A DNA stretch of 64,000 bases, from the NCBI RefSeq assembly GCF_043677095.1, contig NZ_JBHLJR010000004.1:248001-312000 (forward strand), read 5' to 3'. The notes under the pieces are model-generated. The model ran no database searches, was not told the origin of the DNA, and saw nothing but the letters and a program-made list of their open reading frames with translations. Every line of letters begins with the position of its first letter. Position 1 is the first letter of the stretch. Below are positions 41,013 to 49,554 of this stretch, piece by piece. This DNA is from Natronococcus roseus. GTDB lineage: Archaea > Halobacteriota > Halobacteria > Halobacteriales > Natrialbaceae. The translations under genes were made by a program, and so were the position numbers.

Positions 41013-41303
41013 CTACTCGATCGTGTAGGCCGGCTCGTCGATCGCCTCGCTCTTGCAGTCGGGACACCGCGACGGCCGGTTCAACAGTTCGTCGAAGCCG
41101 TCGAACCCGCAGTCCCGACAGGTCGGGGGCGCGACGAGGAACCGCTCGTCGCCGCCGTCGACCGACCGCGAGACGTGCTCGAGGTGTCGAAGGATCGTCT
41201 CCGGGGTCAGCTCGAACTGGACCGCGAGTTCGCTCGGCGTCGCCGGCTCGGCACGAAGCGCGTCGGCGAGTCGTTGCCGGGTCGTCTCGTCTGCTTTCCG
41301 CAT
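41013..41303 (-). CDS. HTH plus zinc-ribbon transcriptional regulator (COG3357-like)
   Basis: A 96-aa protein with an N-terminal helix-turn-helix (TRQRLADALRAEPATPSELAVQF, then PETILRHLEHV) and a C-terminal zinc ribbon (CRDCGFDGF and CPDCKSEAI). This matches the archaeal COG3357 family of predicted regulators. It ends EPAYTIE. I chose ATG 41303; an ATG four codons upstream (41315) is also possible. A CCTATCGG element read on the minus strand about 27 bp upstream fits. It is divergent from the nucleotidyltransferase gene. Confidence 0.82.
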   Translation of the reverse strand: MRKADETTRQRLADALRAEPATPSELAVQFELTPETILRHLEHVSRSVDGGDERFLVAPPTCRDCGFDGFDELLNRPSRCPDCKSEAIDEPAYTIE

Positions 41304-41408
41304 ACGTAGGCCCATCGCCCGTATCCCGATAGGTGTTCGGTTCTGTGAGGGCGAATCGCAAGCCGCGCAGGGGTAAACCACTTACATCCGGTCGGTGAAA
41401 CACGGGCC

Positions 41409-42371
41409 ATGAAAGCCGTCGTTCTGGCAGGCGGGTACGCGACCCGGATGTGGCCGATCACGAAACACCGCCCCAAGATGTTTCTCCCGATCGGCGACGC
41501 CACGGTCATCGATCGAATCTTCGCGGAGCTCGAGGCCGACGACCGGATCGACGAGGTCTTCGTGAGCACGAACGAGCGCTTCGCCGACGAGTTCGAGGCG
41601 CACCTCGCCGACAGCGAGTTCGAGAAGCCGACGCTGTCGGTCGAGGAGACGACCGAGGAGGACGACAAGTTCGGCGTCGTCGGCGCGCTCGCCCAGCTGA
41701 TCGACCGCGAGAACGTCGACGACGACCTGCTGGTCGTCGCCGGCGACAACCTGCTAAGCTTCGATCTCTCCGAGTTCGTCGACGACTTCTTCGAGCGGGA
41801 GGCCCCGACGCTCGCGGCCTACGACGTCGGCTCCCGCGAGAAGGCCAAATCCTACGGCCTGGTCGATCTCGAGGGCGACCGCGTCGTCGACTTCCAGGAG
41901 AAACCCGACGACCCCAAAAGCACCCTAGTGTCGATCGCCTGCTACGCGTTCCCGCGGGACGCGCTGACGCTGTTCGACACCTACCTCGAGGGCGACAACA
42001 ACCCCGACGAGCCGGGCTGGTTCGTCCAGTGGCTCCAGGATCGGGAGCCGACCTACGCCTACACCTTCGAGGGGGCGTGGTTCGACATCGGCACCCCCGA
42101 GAGCTACCTCGACGCCGTCGCCTGGCACCTCGAGGGCGACTCCCTGATCGCCGACTCGGCGACCCTCGAGAACGCGACGATCGGCGAGAACGTCCACGTG
42201 ATGGACGACGTCACGCTGATCGACACCGAGCTCGACCACGCGGTCGTCTTCCCGGAGGCGACGATCGAGAACGGCGGCGTCAGGCGATCGATCATCGACG
42301 AGGGAACCCGGCTCGAGGACCTCGATCTCGCGGGCGCGCTCATCGGAGCCCACACGACCATCACCAGGTGA
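41409..42371 (+). CDS. NDP-sugar pyrophosphorylase (nucleotidyltransferase)
   Basis: A 320-aa sugar-1-phosphate nucleotidyltransferase. The N-terminal signature is VVLAGGYATRMWPITKHRPKM. Other motifs are VVAGDNLLSFDL near residue 110, GLVDLEGDRVVDFQEKPDDP near 150 and WFDIGTPESYLDA near 225. A short left-handed beta-helix tail (about 250-320: NATIGENVHVMDDVTLIDT and similar) closes the protein. It makes a nucleoside-diphosphate sugar for glycans or the S-layer. Glucose-1-phosphate is the usual substrate, but this is not proven. The product feeds glycosylation, not a local pathway. Confidence 0.88.
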   Translation: MKAVVLAGGYATRMWPITKHRPKMFLPIGDATVIDRIFAELEADDRIDEVFVSTNERFADEFEAHLADSEFEKPTLSVEETTEEDDKFGVVGALAQLIDRENVDDDLLVVAGDNLLSFDLSEFVDDFFEREAPTLAAYDVGSREKAKSYGLVDLEGDRVVDFQEKPDDPKSTLVSIACYAFPRDALTLFDTYLEGDNNPDEPGWFVQWLQDREPTYAYTFEGAWFDIGTPESYLDAVAWHLEGDSLIADSATLENATIGENVHVMDDVTLIDTELDHAVVFPEATIENGGVRRSIIDEGTRLEDLDLAGALIGAHTTITR

Positions 42372-42397
42372 TCGCTCGCCTTGCAGTAGCCGATCCG

Positions 42398-42404
42398 TTT
42401 ATAA
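42398..42404 (+). promoter_or_regulatory. TATA box for the Bat-like regulator
   Basis: TTTATAA is centred about 26 bp before the ATG at 42427, a textbook leaderless core promoter. Confidence 0.65.
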
Positions 42405-42426
42405 CTGTTCGGGAAAAGTAGGAGCT

Positions 42427-43122
42427 ATGAGTCTCTTCGGGGAGTTTCACATTCCCGCCGAGGCGTTCGCGCTCCACGAGACCCTCCGATCGGAGCGGGA
42501 TCTCGTCATCGAGATCGAGCGCGTCGTCGCGGCGGACGACGTGCTCACGCCGTATCTGTGGGTATCCGGGGTCGATCACCGGATGTTCGAGCGAGCAACG
42601 GCCGACGATCCGACGATTCGAGACGTCGAACACATCGACGACTACGAGCGATCGATGCTGTACCGCGGGGAGTGGACGGGGAACGTCGACTCGCTGGTCT
42701 ACGCGTACACGGAACTGGGCGCGACAATCCTGGAGGCGTCGGCGCAGTACGACGAGTGGGAGCTTCGGATGCGATTCGCGGATCGAAACAGCCTCGACGA
42801 GTTTCAGACGTACTGCAGCGACTTCGAGATCCCCTACCGGCTGACGCAGCTGTTCGCCCGCGCACACCCGCGCGGCGTCGGCCAGTACGAGCTGACCGAG
42901 AAGCAACACGACGCGCTGCTGACCGCCTGGGAGACGGGGTACTTCTCCTCGCCGTCGGTCTCGCTCACCGACGTCGCCGAGGAGCTCGAGATCACTCCGC
43001 AGTCGCTCTCCGAGCGGCTCCACCGCGGCTACGAGGCGCTAATCGGCAACACCTTGGCCGTGACCCCGCCGGGCCAGGAAGCGGCACCGACCGAGAGCCG
43101 CCTCGAGCGGCCCGGTACTTGA
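42427..43122 (+). CDS. bacterio-opsin-activator-like HTH regulator
   Basis: A 231-aa protein with an N-terminal sensor-like half (FHIPAEAFALHETL, a beta-rich region to about residue 150) and a C-terminal HTH_10 domain. That domain includes ELTEKQHDALLTAWETGYFSSP near 158 and LTDVAEELEITPQSLSERLHRGYE near 178. Bat-like proteins of this shape regulate stress or light responses in haloarchaea. The ligand and targets are unknown. It lies 55 bp downstream of the nucleotidyltransferase but has its own TATA box. Confidence 0.85.
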   Translation: MSLFGEFHIPAEAFALHETLRSERDLVIEIERVVAADDVLTPYLWVSGVDHRMFERATADDPTIRDVEHIDDYERSMLYRGEWTGNVDSLVYAYTELGATILEASAQYDEWELRMRFADRNSLDEFQTYCSDFEIPYRLTQLFARAHPRGVGQYELTEKQHDALLTAWETGYFSSPSVSLTDVAEELEITPQSLSERLHRGYEALIGNTLAVTPPGQEAAPTESRLERPGT

Positions 43123-43176
43123 AGGGTTGAACATACAATCCGACGTATCAATGCGGCGAGTTGTGAAACGCGAGAT

Positions 43177-43539
43177 ATGACACGCGGCAGTCGGGATCTC
43201 GACGCCGTCTTCGAACTGTTAGCGAACCGACGGCGCCGACGGATCCTGACCGCGTTCGGGAACGACGACCGTCGGCTCACGGTGAACGATCTGACCAAGA
43301 AACTCGTCGTCGCGGAGACGGGGACGCCCGTCACCGACGTTCCCGCCGAAACCGTTCGTCGCATCTTCGTCTCCCTGCAGCACGTCCACATCCCGAAGCT
43401 GGTCGACCTCGAGCTCGTCGAGTACGACCGGGAGCGAAATCACGTCGAACCGACCGACCGACTCGCCGGCCTCGAGCCGTATCTCGCGACCGTCTCCGAA
43501 AGCGACCCCGAACCGCGCTTCGAACGCGACGGTTCCTGA
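43177..43539 (+). CDS. DUF7344-type winged-helix regulator
   Basis: A 120-aa relative of the gene at 40522. FELLANRRRRRILTAFG begins the winged helix, and FVSLQHVHIPKLVDLELVEYDRERNHV ends it. The inner segment (LTVNDLTKKLVVAETG) is the recognition helix region. The C-terminal tail is acidic. It lies 54 bp after the Bat-like regulator on the same strand, so the two may form a signalling pair. It is convergent with dph6. Confidence 0.8.
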   Translation: MTRGSRDLDAVFELLANRRRRRILTAFGNDDRRLTVNDLTKKLVVAETGTPVTDVPAETVRRIFVSLQHVHIPKLVDLELVEYDRERNHVEPTDRLAGLEPYLATVSESDPEPRFERDGS

Positions 43540-43559
43540 GTCCCCTCGAGATCCGCCCC

Positions 43560-44285
43560 TCACTCCAGCCGCGCGTCGCTCACCCACAGAGTCCCACGCG
43601 TCCCGTCCCACTCGGTTTCGTACTCGAGATGGATCCGTCGATCCATATGCGGGCCGCCGACCACCAGCGTCTCGAACTCGCCGCCCTCTCCCAGGATGTG
43701 AACACCGTACTCCTCGTTGAGCGACTCGAGCTCCGCGAGGGCGTCCGCGTCGATCGTGCGGCCGAGCCAGGACTCGTCGAGCCCGTAGGCCGCGACTCGG
43801 ATGATCTTGATCTCGAAGCCCGTCTCGAGCATCGCGTCGGCGAGCTCGCGGGGATCCTCGCGCCACAGCGGCGCGAACAGGTCACAGCCGAGGCGGTCAC
43901 ACATCGCCTCGATCCGGCTCGTCTGGTACTCGCTCTCGACGGCCCCCGCGGTGACGCCCGCGATCCCGCCCGGCAGCTCGGCGTCGAGTTCCCGGAGGGC
44001 GGCCTCGAGGGGCTCGAGTTCGTCGTCGCCCTGCGCGCTCGCGTCCGTCGCGGTTTCGGCGCCGAAGTCCTCGGGTTCGACCTCCAGCAGCTCGATGCCG
44101 ATGCTCTCGGCGGCCAGCCCGGCCAGCTCGGTCGCCGGGACGTGGTACATGTAGGAGTCGCCGGTCGGGTGAACCGTGACGAGCCGTTCGACGTTCAGTC
44201 CGCGCTCGAGGGCCCGGTACAGCGCCCACGCCGAGTCCTTCCCGCCCGAGAAGAGGCTGACCCAGGCGCCGTCTGCGTCGCTCAT
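43560..44285 (-). CDS. dph6: diphthine-ammonia ligase (Dph6 family)
   Basis: A 241-aa PP-loop ATPase. The N-terminal SLFSGGKDSAWALYRALERG is the PP-loop signature. GIAGVTAGAVESEYQTSRIEAMCDRLG near residue 108, LGRTIDADALAELESL near 170 and VHILGEGGEFETLV near 195 are hallmarks of Dph6. It converts diphthine to diphthamide on EF-2, using ammonia and ATP. It is separate from its neighbours and convergent with the DUF7344 gene, 20 bp away. Confidence 0.92.
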   Translation of the reverse strand: MSDADGAWVSLFSGGKDSAWALYRALERGLNVERLVTVHPTGDSYMYHVPATELAGLAAESIGIELLEVEPEDFGAETATDASAQGDDELEPLEAALRELDAELPGGIAGVTAGAVESEYQTSRIEAMCDRLGCDLFAPLWREDPRELADAMLETGFEIKIIRVAAYGLDESWLGRTIDADALAELESLNEEYGVHILGEGGEFETLVVGGPHMDRRIHLEYETEWDGTRGTLWVSDARLE

Positions 44286-44339
44286 ACGGGTTACTCGAGC
44301 GAGGAGGCTAAAGGGGTGGCGAGTTCCGTCGCCGCTGGA

Positions 44340-45614
44340 CTACCGGGGGTAGTCGGGACCCGAGTCCTCCTCGTTCCCGCGTCCCGAGTCGGTGTCGCTC
44401 TCGTCGCGACCGGCGTCCTGGTCGTCGGCCGGCTGCGAGCGCGGCCCGCCGTCCGTGAGCCCCGATTCGGGCGTGACGTCCTCGAGGACGGTTCGGTCGG
44501 TGTCGCCGCTGAACGTCGCGGCGACCTTGGCGCCGACGAGGCTCACGACGATCGCGCTGACGACGTACAGCGCCAGCCGCTCGCCGGCCGTGATCCCGAA
44601 CGTGTCGATCGAGAGCACGCCCAGTTCGATCGCAGGGACCTGGACCGACTCGATGAGGGCCTGCTGCTCGAGGAAGTACGCCGAGAACCCCCGAACCACC
44701 AGCCCGACGGCGACGACGATGAAGGGGAGGTTGAGGTAGGAGCTGCCGATCGGCTCCTCGCCGATCGCCTCGTCGAGCAGTCGGCCGGCGCTGGCGGTCA
44801 GGGCGGCCGCGGCGAGCCAGGGGGCGCTGTCGAAGGCGAACTGAACGGCCGGGAGCACGACGCCGGACGGCTCCTCGAGGTTCGAGACGCCGAGAACGCC
44901 GACGAAGACGCCAACGAGGGTCAGCCCGGCTGCGACGGCGTAGGTGACGACCGAGACCTGTCCGGAGTACAGCGACTCGCGGATCTGGAGGGCGAGCCCG
45001 GTAACGACCTCGTCGACGCTGAAGCCCTTGTACAGCAAGAAGAGGCCGATAACGGTCGTGATCGCGGCGGCGCCCTCCGCGGGGCCGACGAACCACGCGA
45101 GCATCGGAAACACCAGAAGCGTCAGACCGATCGGGACCAGCACGGTCTGGCGGAGCTCCTCGTCGGCCAGGAACTGCTTGAGAAGGTAGTACGTCGACTC
45201 GATGTCCCGGGCCTGGCGAACGACCACCCGATCGACCGAGTCGACCTGCACGCGGCTCTCGACGATCGGGACCAGCCGCTCGTCCTCGGCGCTGTCGATA
45301 ACGACGACCGCCGAGTCGGGATCGTGGGCGGCCATCAGGTCGTCGACCTGTCGTGCGACCGACCGGTCCGCCGAGACCATCGACTCCCGGTCGCCCGAGA
45401 CGACCGCGACGACGACGTCCTCGTTCTCGTCGCGAAGGCTCTGGGCGACCCGGAGGGTCTCGAGCAGGGAGTTGACCCCCGAATCCTCCGGATCCGCGAG
45501 GCCGACGTCGGTCACCAGCGCACGGACTGCCTCCCAGCCGACGACGGGCGACCGGAGTCCGGTCTTTCGCCCGACATCGTCGGTCCGGTCGAGACAGACG
45601 ACCAGCGTTGTCAC
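44340..45614 (-). CDS. DUF373 family membrane protein
   Basis: A 424-aa protein starting at GTG 45614. The soluble N-terminal part (TLVVCLDRTDDVGRKTGLRSPVVG, with VSGDRE and DSAEDE segments) is the DUF373 signature. From about residue 150 it has several hydrophobic segments (QTVLVPIGLTLLVFPMLAWF, ITTVIGLFLLYKG and more), then an acidic Asp/Ser-rich tail of about 50 residues. It is archaeal, with no known function. A GATAAA element about 27 bp upstream (TTTATC read on the minus strand) supports the GTG start. It follows sppA on the same strand, 37 bp away. Confidence 0.85.
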   Translation of the reverse strand: MTTLVVCLDRTDDVGRKTGLRSPVVGWEAVRALVTDVGLADPEDSGVNSLLETLRVAQSLRDENEDVVVAVVSGDRESMVSADRSVARQVDDLMAAHDPDSAVVVIDSAEDERLVPIVESRVQVDSVDRVVVRQARDIESTYYLLKQFLADEELRQTVLVPIGLTLLVFPMLAWFVGPAEGAAAITTVIGLFLLYKGFSVDEVVTGLALQIRESLYSGQVSVVTYAVAAGLTLVGVFVGVLGVSNLEEPSGVVLPAVQFAFDSAPWLAAAALTASAGRLLDEAIGEEPIGSSYLNLPFIVVAVGLVVRGFSAYFLEQQALIESVQVPAIELGVLSIDTFGITAGERLALYVVSAIVVSLVGAKVAATFSGDTDRTVLEDVTPESGLTDGGPRSQPADDQDAGRDESDTDSGRGNEEDSGPDYPR

Positions 45615-45638
45615 GGTAGGCGTTCGATCCCCTGAAAC

Positions 45639-45644
45639 GATAAA
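45639..45644 (-). promoter_or_regulatory. TATA box for the DUF373 gene
   Basis: The minus strand reads TTTATC, centred about 27 bp before the GTG at 45614. It sits within the short spacer just after the sppA stop codon, so DUF373 has its own promoter as well as possible read-through. Confidence 0.55.
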
Positions 45645-45651
45645 ACCACGG

Positions 45652-46656
45652 CTAGAATCGCAGCCGGAACTCCCGGTCGCCGACGACGCTCGCGACGCCG
45701 GCGCCGAAGGCGTAGGCGATACTTCGGGCACCGCCGCCGACGCGAGCCATCAGCGGTCGCTCGGGCTCGAACTCCTCGACGGCGACAGCGTCGCGCTCGA
45801 GCCGGTCAGCGAGCTCGTCCTCAAGTTCGCGGCGCGTGCCGAGTTCGTCGACCAGTCCCATCTCGTGGGCCTGCTCGCCGAGGTAGATCCGGGCCTCGGT
45901 TTCGCGAACGAACTCGGGCTCTAAGTCCCGGCCCTCGCTGACCCGCTCGACGAACGTCTCGTAGTAGTCGTCGATCAGTCCCTGAAGGTAGGCCCGCTCG
46001 CTATCGTCCATCTCCTTCAGCGGCGTGCCGGCGTCCTTGAACTTCCCGGCGGCAAAGCGCTCGTAGGAGAGGCCGACCTTGTCGGCGAAGTCGCTGGCGT
46101 TGACCCGCGACCCGATAACGCCGATCGAGCCCACGATGGAGCCGTCTCGCGCCCAGAGTTCGTCACAGCCGCTGGCGATCCAGTAGCCGCCGCTGGCACA
46201 GACGTCGGTCGCGTAGGCGACCGTCGGTCCGTCGAACCGTTCGGCGGCGAGTTTGATGTCGTCGCTGGGGACGACCTCGCCCCCGGGCGTGTTCAGTTTG
46301 AGCAACAGGGCGTCGACGCTGTCGTCCTCGTCAGCTCGATCGATCTGCTCGACGATGTCGTCGGCGGGAGTCGAGCGCGGTCCCGACGGGAACCGTCCGC
46401 CGCCACCGTCGCGGGTGATCGGCCCCTCGACGGCGACCTCGGCGATGTCGTAGGCCGGAAAGAGGCTGTCGGCGATCGAGCCGGCGATCCGCACCCCGAG
46501 GACGATCACGGCGAGGGCGACGAGCACGCCGGCGAGATCGGCTAGCGTGTCGGGGTAGATCACGAACAGTGCGACGCCGATCGCGGCGAACACTGCGGCC
46601 CCGGCTGCGAGGACGGCGAGTCGACCGATACCTTCGTTACTGACCACTCCGGCCAC
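45652..46656 (-). CDS. sppA: signal peptide peptidase SppA (S49)
   Basis: A 334-aa serine protease of family S49, starting at GTG 46656. Two N-terminal transmembrane segments (about residues 12-34 and 39-60) anchor it. The Ser nucleophile is in CASGGYWIASG near residue 160, and the Lys base in GSRVNASDFADKVGLSYERF near 185. It degrades leftover signal peptides or membrane peptides at the membrane. The C-terminus is Arg-rich. An ATG at 46666 is out of frame, so GTG is the start. It may be cotranscribed with the downstream DUF373 gene. Confidence 0.9.
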   Translation of the reverse strand: MAGVVSNEGIGRLAVLAAGAAVFAAIGVALFVIYPDTLADLAGVLVALAVIVLGVRIAGSIADSLFPAYDIAEVAVEGPITRDGGGGRFPSGPRSTPADDIVEQIDRADEDDSVDALLLKLNTPGGEVVPSDDIKLAAERFDGPTVAYATDVCASGGYWIASGCDELWARDGSIVGSIGVIGSRVNASDFADKVGLSYERFAAGKFKDAGTPLKEMDDSERAYLQGLIDDYYETFVERVSEGRDLEPEFVRETEARIYLGEQAHEMGLVDELGTRRELEDELADRLERDAVAVEEFEPERPLMARVGGGARSIAYAFGAGVASVVGDREFRLRF

Positions 46657-46715
46657 CTCGAGTCATACCCGTGAGTGACGCCGCAACCCCGTTAAGCGTT
46701 GGCGATTCGGAGCCG

Positions 46716-48017
46716 TTACTCCGCCGGAAGGCCGCCGGGCGCGTCGGCGGTATCCCCGTCGTCCCGCGCCTCTCGCTCGACCTCGCCGGCGTGAGGGAGC
46801 TCCTCGTCGGGGCCGGCCCTCCAGTCGCCGAGCCACTCCCGGAGGACGTTCCAGCCGTCCCTGGCGAACGGCATGGGATCGTCGGCGACCGCGTAGTCGA
46901 ACCGGGGCTGGCGGACGAGCGACAGCCCGACCGCCACCAGTGCGGCCCACGGTGACGGCCGCTCGAGAGGGGGGTACTCCTCGGTCAGCACGCTGTGGAG
47001 GTAGCTCAGCTCGCCCCGCAGGAGGTGGCCGCCGAGCCCGGTCTCGTAGGTCGGCCGGCCCGGGATCGACTCGCCCATCGCCAGCTGCCAGTAGTAAAAC
47101 GGAAAGTCCGCCCCCGTCTGGACGGTGAACGGTAGCGACGACCAGAATCGGGGGTTGATCTCCATCAGCTTGAACCGCCCGTCGCGGGGGTCGCGCAGGA
47201 ACTCGACCATCGCCAGCCCGTGCCACTCGAGCTCGTCCAGCAGCGCCCTGCCGTCGGCCTCGAGTTCGGGGAGGTAGATCGACTCGCGGTAGGCGCTGGG
47301 CCCGCCGCAGTACTCCCAGCCCCGGCGCTGGCAGTGCTGGAAGGTCGCGACCGCCTCGCCGCGGTCGTACAGCGCGAAGAAGCCGTACTCCCGCGAGTCG
47401 GGGATCCGCTCCTGGACCAGCGGAACGTGGCCGCGGGCCTCGGTACAGGCGGCCGCGTTCGGTGGCTCTCCCGGCGTCTGGTAGGCGGTCGAGCCGACCT
47501 CGACGCGGTCGAACCCCGGACCCAGGTACTCCGGCGCGGCGACTGAGTAGCGCGGTTTGACGATCGTCTCGCGGTCCCAGTCGTCCCACTCGTCTACGAG
47601 CGCGGTGTCGGGGGCGGCGACGCCGGCGCGATCGGCCGCCGCGAACAGCTCGAGACGGTCCTGGACCTGCCGTAGCGTCTCGAACGTCGGCCACGGCGTC
47701 GCGACTTCCGGCGCGAACGCCTCCCGGTTTCGCGCCAGCGAGTAGATGTCCTCCTCGCGAACCGGGATGATCGTCTCGACGTCGGGGCGGCGAGCGATCG
47801 AGAGGAGCGCGTCGCCGTAGGCGGCCAGGTCTTGGGTCGGGTCGGGTAAGCGGACGAACTCGTCGCAGTACCGCGAAACCGCACTGGGAGTGGCGGTCGA
47901 CTCGGAGCCGACGATCGTCCGGATGCCGCGGGGTCGAAGCGAACGGAGACAGGCGACCGTACTCGGGGCGTCGATCCCCGGCACGAAGACGGCGACGTCG
48001 TCCCTGGACTCGTGCAT
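46716..48017 (-). CDS. ATP-grasp carboxylate-amine ligase-like protein
   Basis: A 433-aa ATP-grasp enzyme. An N-terminal pre-ATP-grasp domain (VAVFVPGIDAPSTVACLRSL) is followed by the ATP-binding lysine region ETIVKPRYSVAAPEY near residue 158. The metal-binding end FKLMEINPRFWSSLPF is near 290 with the Glu and Asn of the family. A helical C-terminal domain completes it. Such haloarchaeal proteins ligate unknown acids and amines; nothing links this one to a pathway. ATG 48017 was preferred to an ATG 27 bp upstream because the domain starts nearby. Confidence 0.84.
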   Translation of the reverse strand: MHESRDDVAVFVPGIDAPSTVACLRSLRPRGIRTIVGSESTATPSAVSRYCDEFVRLPDPTQDLAAYGDALLSIARRPDVETIIPVREEDIYSLARNREAFAPEVATPWPTFETLRQVQDRLELFAAADRAGVAAPDTALVDEWDDWDRETIVKPRYSVAAPEYLGPGFDRVEVGSTAYQTPGEPPNAAACTEARGHVPLVQERIPDSREYGFFALYDRGEAVATFQHCQRRGWEYCGGPSAYRESIYLPELEADGRALLDELEWHGLAMVEFLRDPRDGRFKLMEINPRFWSSLPFTVQTGADFPFYYWQLAMGESIPGRPTYETGLGGHLLRGELSYLHSVLTEEYPPLERPSPWAALVAVGLSLVRQPRFDYAVADDPMPFARDGWNVLREWLGDWRAGPDEELPHAGEVEREARDDGDTADAPGGLPAE

Positions 48018-48297
48018 GCGAGAGTTCCCCAGCGACGAGGGCATTGTTATGGCCGAACTACCGCCGAACGAGTCGTTCGGCGGCCGAGAGCGGTGCCCTA
48101 CCGGCGCTGTATGTGTCGGTTACCGACGCCGGACCGCTCGAGAGTCGAAACCATCGGCTCACGAACGGGGTGGCCAACGCAGGAACCAAAATGGCTGTAC
48201 GCGTCCGTTTCGCCCGAAAACGGGAACCGAAACCGAGAGAGAACGCGACCGCTACTGCAAAAAGCGAACGGCAGCAGACACAGGTTGACGAATCGGC

Positions 48298-49179
48298 CTA
48301 CAGCAGTCCCGTCTTCTGGAGCTTCATCAGGTCCTCGGTGTCGAGGGTTTCGCCCTCCTTGAACTTCTGATAGATCTCCTCGGCCTCCTCTTTGGCCTCC
48401 TCTTTCTTCTTGTCACGCTGGGACTTGCGCTGTTCTTCCTCCTGTTTGTCCAGCTCGCGCAGGCGCTTCTGGACGCGGACGAAGTCCTCGTGGTGACGGT
48501 CGGCGGCCTCCTGGGCCTCGACGAACGACTCGTGCATCTCGTCGGCCTCGTCGCGGATGTCGTCGGCCTCGCGGTAGGCCTCGATCATCTGGTTGTGGTG
48601 TTCCTGGGCCTTGTCCGCGAGCTCGGTGACCTTCTGGTGGTGCTGGGAGGCCTCCGAACGTACTTCCTCGGCTTCCTCGACGAGCTCCTCGAGGTCGTCG
48701 TTCTGCTCGAGCTTGCCCTTGCGCTCCTCGTACTCCTCGCGCTTGGACTCGATCTTCTCGATGAGCTCCTGTTCTTCCTCGCTCGAGAGCACTTCGGTCT
48801 GCTGTTTGAACTCGAGCTGTTCGATCTCCTCCTCGAGTTCTTCTAAGTCCTTGCCCTCGTTGAGCTCCATGTCGGACTTGAGCTGTTCGACGCGGTCGAA
48901 CAGTTCGTTGGCCTCGGCGTTGAGCTCGTTGCGCTTGTCCTTGTGCTCCTGGACCTGCTCGTTGAGCTCGTCGCGTTTCTCGCGGTGCTCCTGGGCCTCG
49001 TCGACCTTCTCGCGAGTCTTCGCGTTGAGGTCGTCGCGCTCGGATGCGCGCTCGGAGGCCATCTGGTTGAGATCGTTTCGTCGATCTCGAAGCTGGCCCG
49101 CCTTCTTGATAAGCTGTCCCTTGGAGTCGTTTTCGAGGTCGTCGTCTGTCAGTTCGATGTTTTTCGATTCGTCTACCAT
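48298..49179 (-). CDS. long coiled-coil protein
   Basis: A 293-aa protein that is almost entirely charged coiled coil. It begins MVDESKNIELTDDDLENDSKGQLIKK and continues in heptads of Glu, Lys, Arg and Leu (for example LRDRRNDLNQM, ELNEQVQEHKDKRNEL, EEEIEQLEFKQQTEVL) to about residue 250. A short C-terminal piece follows (IYQKFKEGETLDTEDLMKLQ). It matches, from memory, the archaeal COG1340 coiled-coil family of unknown function. It may be structural or cell-cycle related. Moderately long spacers lie on both sides. Confidence 0.85.
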   Translation of the reverse strand: MVDESKNIELTDDDLENDSKGQLIKKAGQLRDRRNDLNQMASERASERDDLNAKTREKVDEAQEHREKRDELNEQVQEHKDKRNELNAEANELFDRVEQLKSDMELNEGKDLEELEEEIEQLEFKQQTEVLSSEEEQELIEKIESKREEYEERKGKLEQNDDLEELVEEAEEVRSEASQHHQKVTELADKAQEHHNQMIEAYREADDIRDEADEMHESFVEAQEAADRHHEDFVRVQKRLRELDKQEEEQRKSQRDKKKEEAKEEAEEIYQKFKEGETLDTEDLMKLQKTGLL

Positions 49180-49395
49180 GTGTTAGTCAAACCTCTGTGC
49201 CATACCCGCACCGGGAGCGGACGAACGCGGTCATCGTCGGTGGTGATCCGCGCGTTCGGCGGATCGCCGACTCGTCGCGTCGCCGCGTACAGCGTTCGCT
49301 CACGACCTGCGAAACCTCGGTGAATAAGATTTCCTGTCATCGATCGTCGAGCGATACGCGCCCCGGTGGCGTTCTGGTGACCACATCTACTGTCG

Positions 49396-49416
49396 CCGGT
49401 AATTTAAATGTACCGG
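49396..49416. promoter_or_regulatory. inverted repeat CCGGTA-N9-TACCGG around a TATA-like core
   Basis: CCGGTA (49396-49401) and TACCGG (49411-49416) flank ATTTAAATG. The perfect 6-bp arms around an AT-rich core look like a promoter with an operator. Its target gene is not clear. Confidence 0.45.
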
Positions 49417-49490
49417 TCAGCTCACCCGTGAAAACCGTTAGCAGGGGTCGCGTGGGGTTGTCTGGACCGATTCAGCGACCTCGGACGACG

Positions 49491-49498
49491 TATAAATA
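49491..49498 (+). promoter_or_regulatory. TATA box for the DUF5791 gene
   Basis: TATAAATA puts transcription start near 49520, which leaves a leader of about 35 nt before ATG 49555. Confidence 0.5.
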
Positions 49499-49554
49499 TC
49501 GCCGACGCCGCCGGAAGGACAACCCACTTGTGGCCGACCGCTGTGGTGTCGAGT

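Larger units (their letters stand above)
49180..49554. other. spacer upstream of DUF5791 with two promoter-like elements
   Basis: A 375-bp region with no gene. It holds a TATA box at 49491-49498 (TATAAATA) and a TATA-like core at 49402-49410 flanked by an inverted repeat. The first AT-rich element could serve either strand. Confidence 0.5.

Noticed and set aside
48018..48297. Overlapping plus-strand frames between the ATP-grasp and coiled-coil genes
   Set aside because: They are Arg/Thr-rich with no motif and no promoter; they extend antisense into both neighbours.
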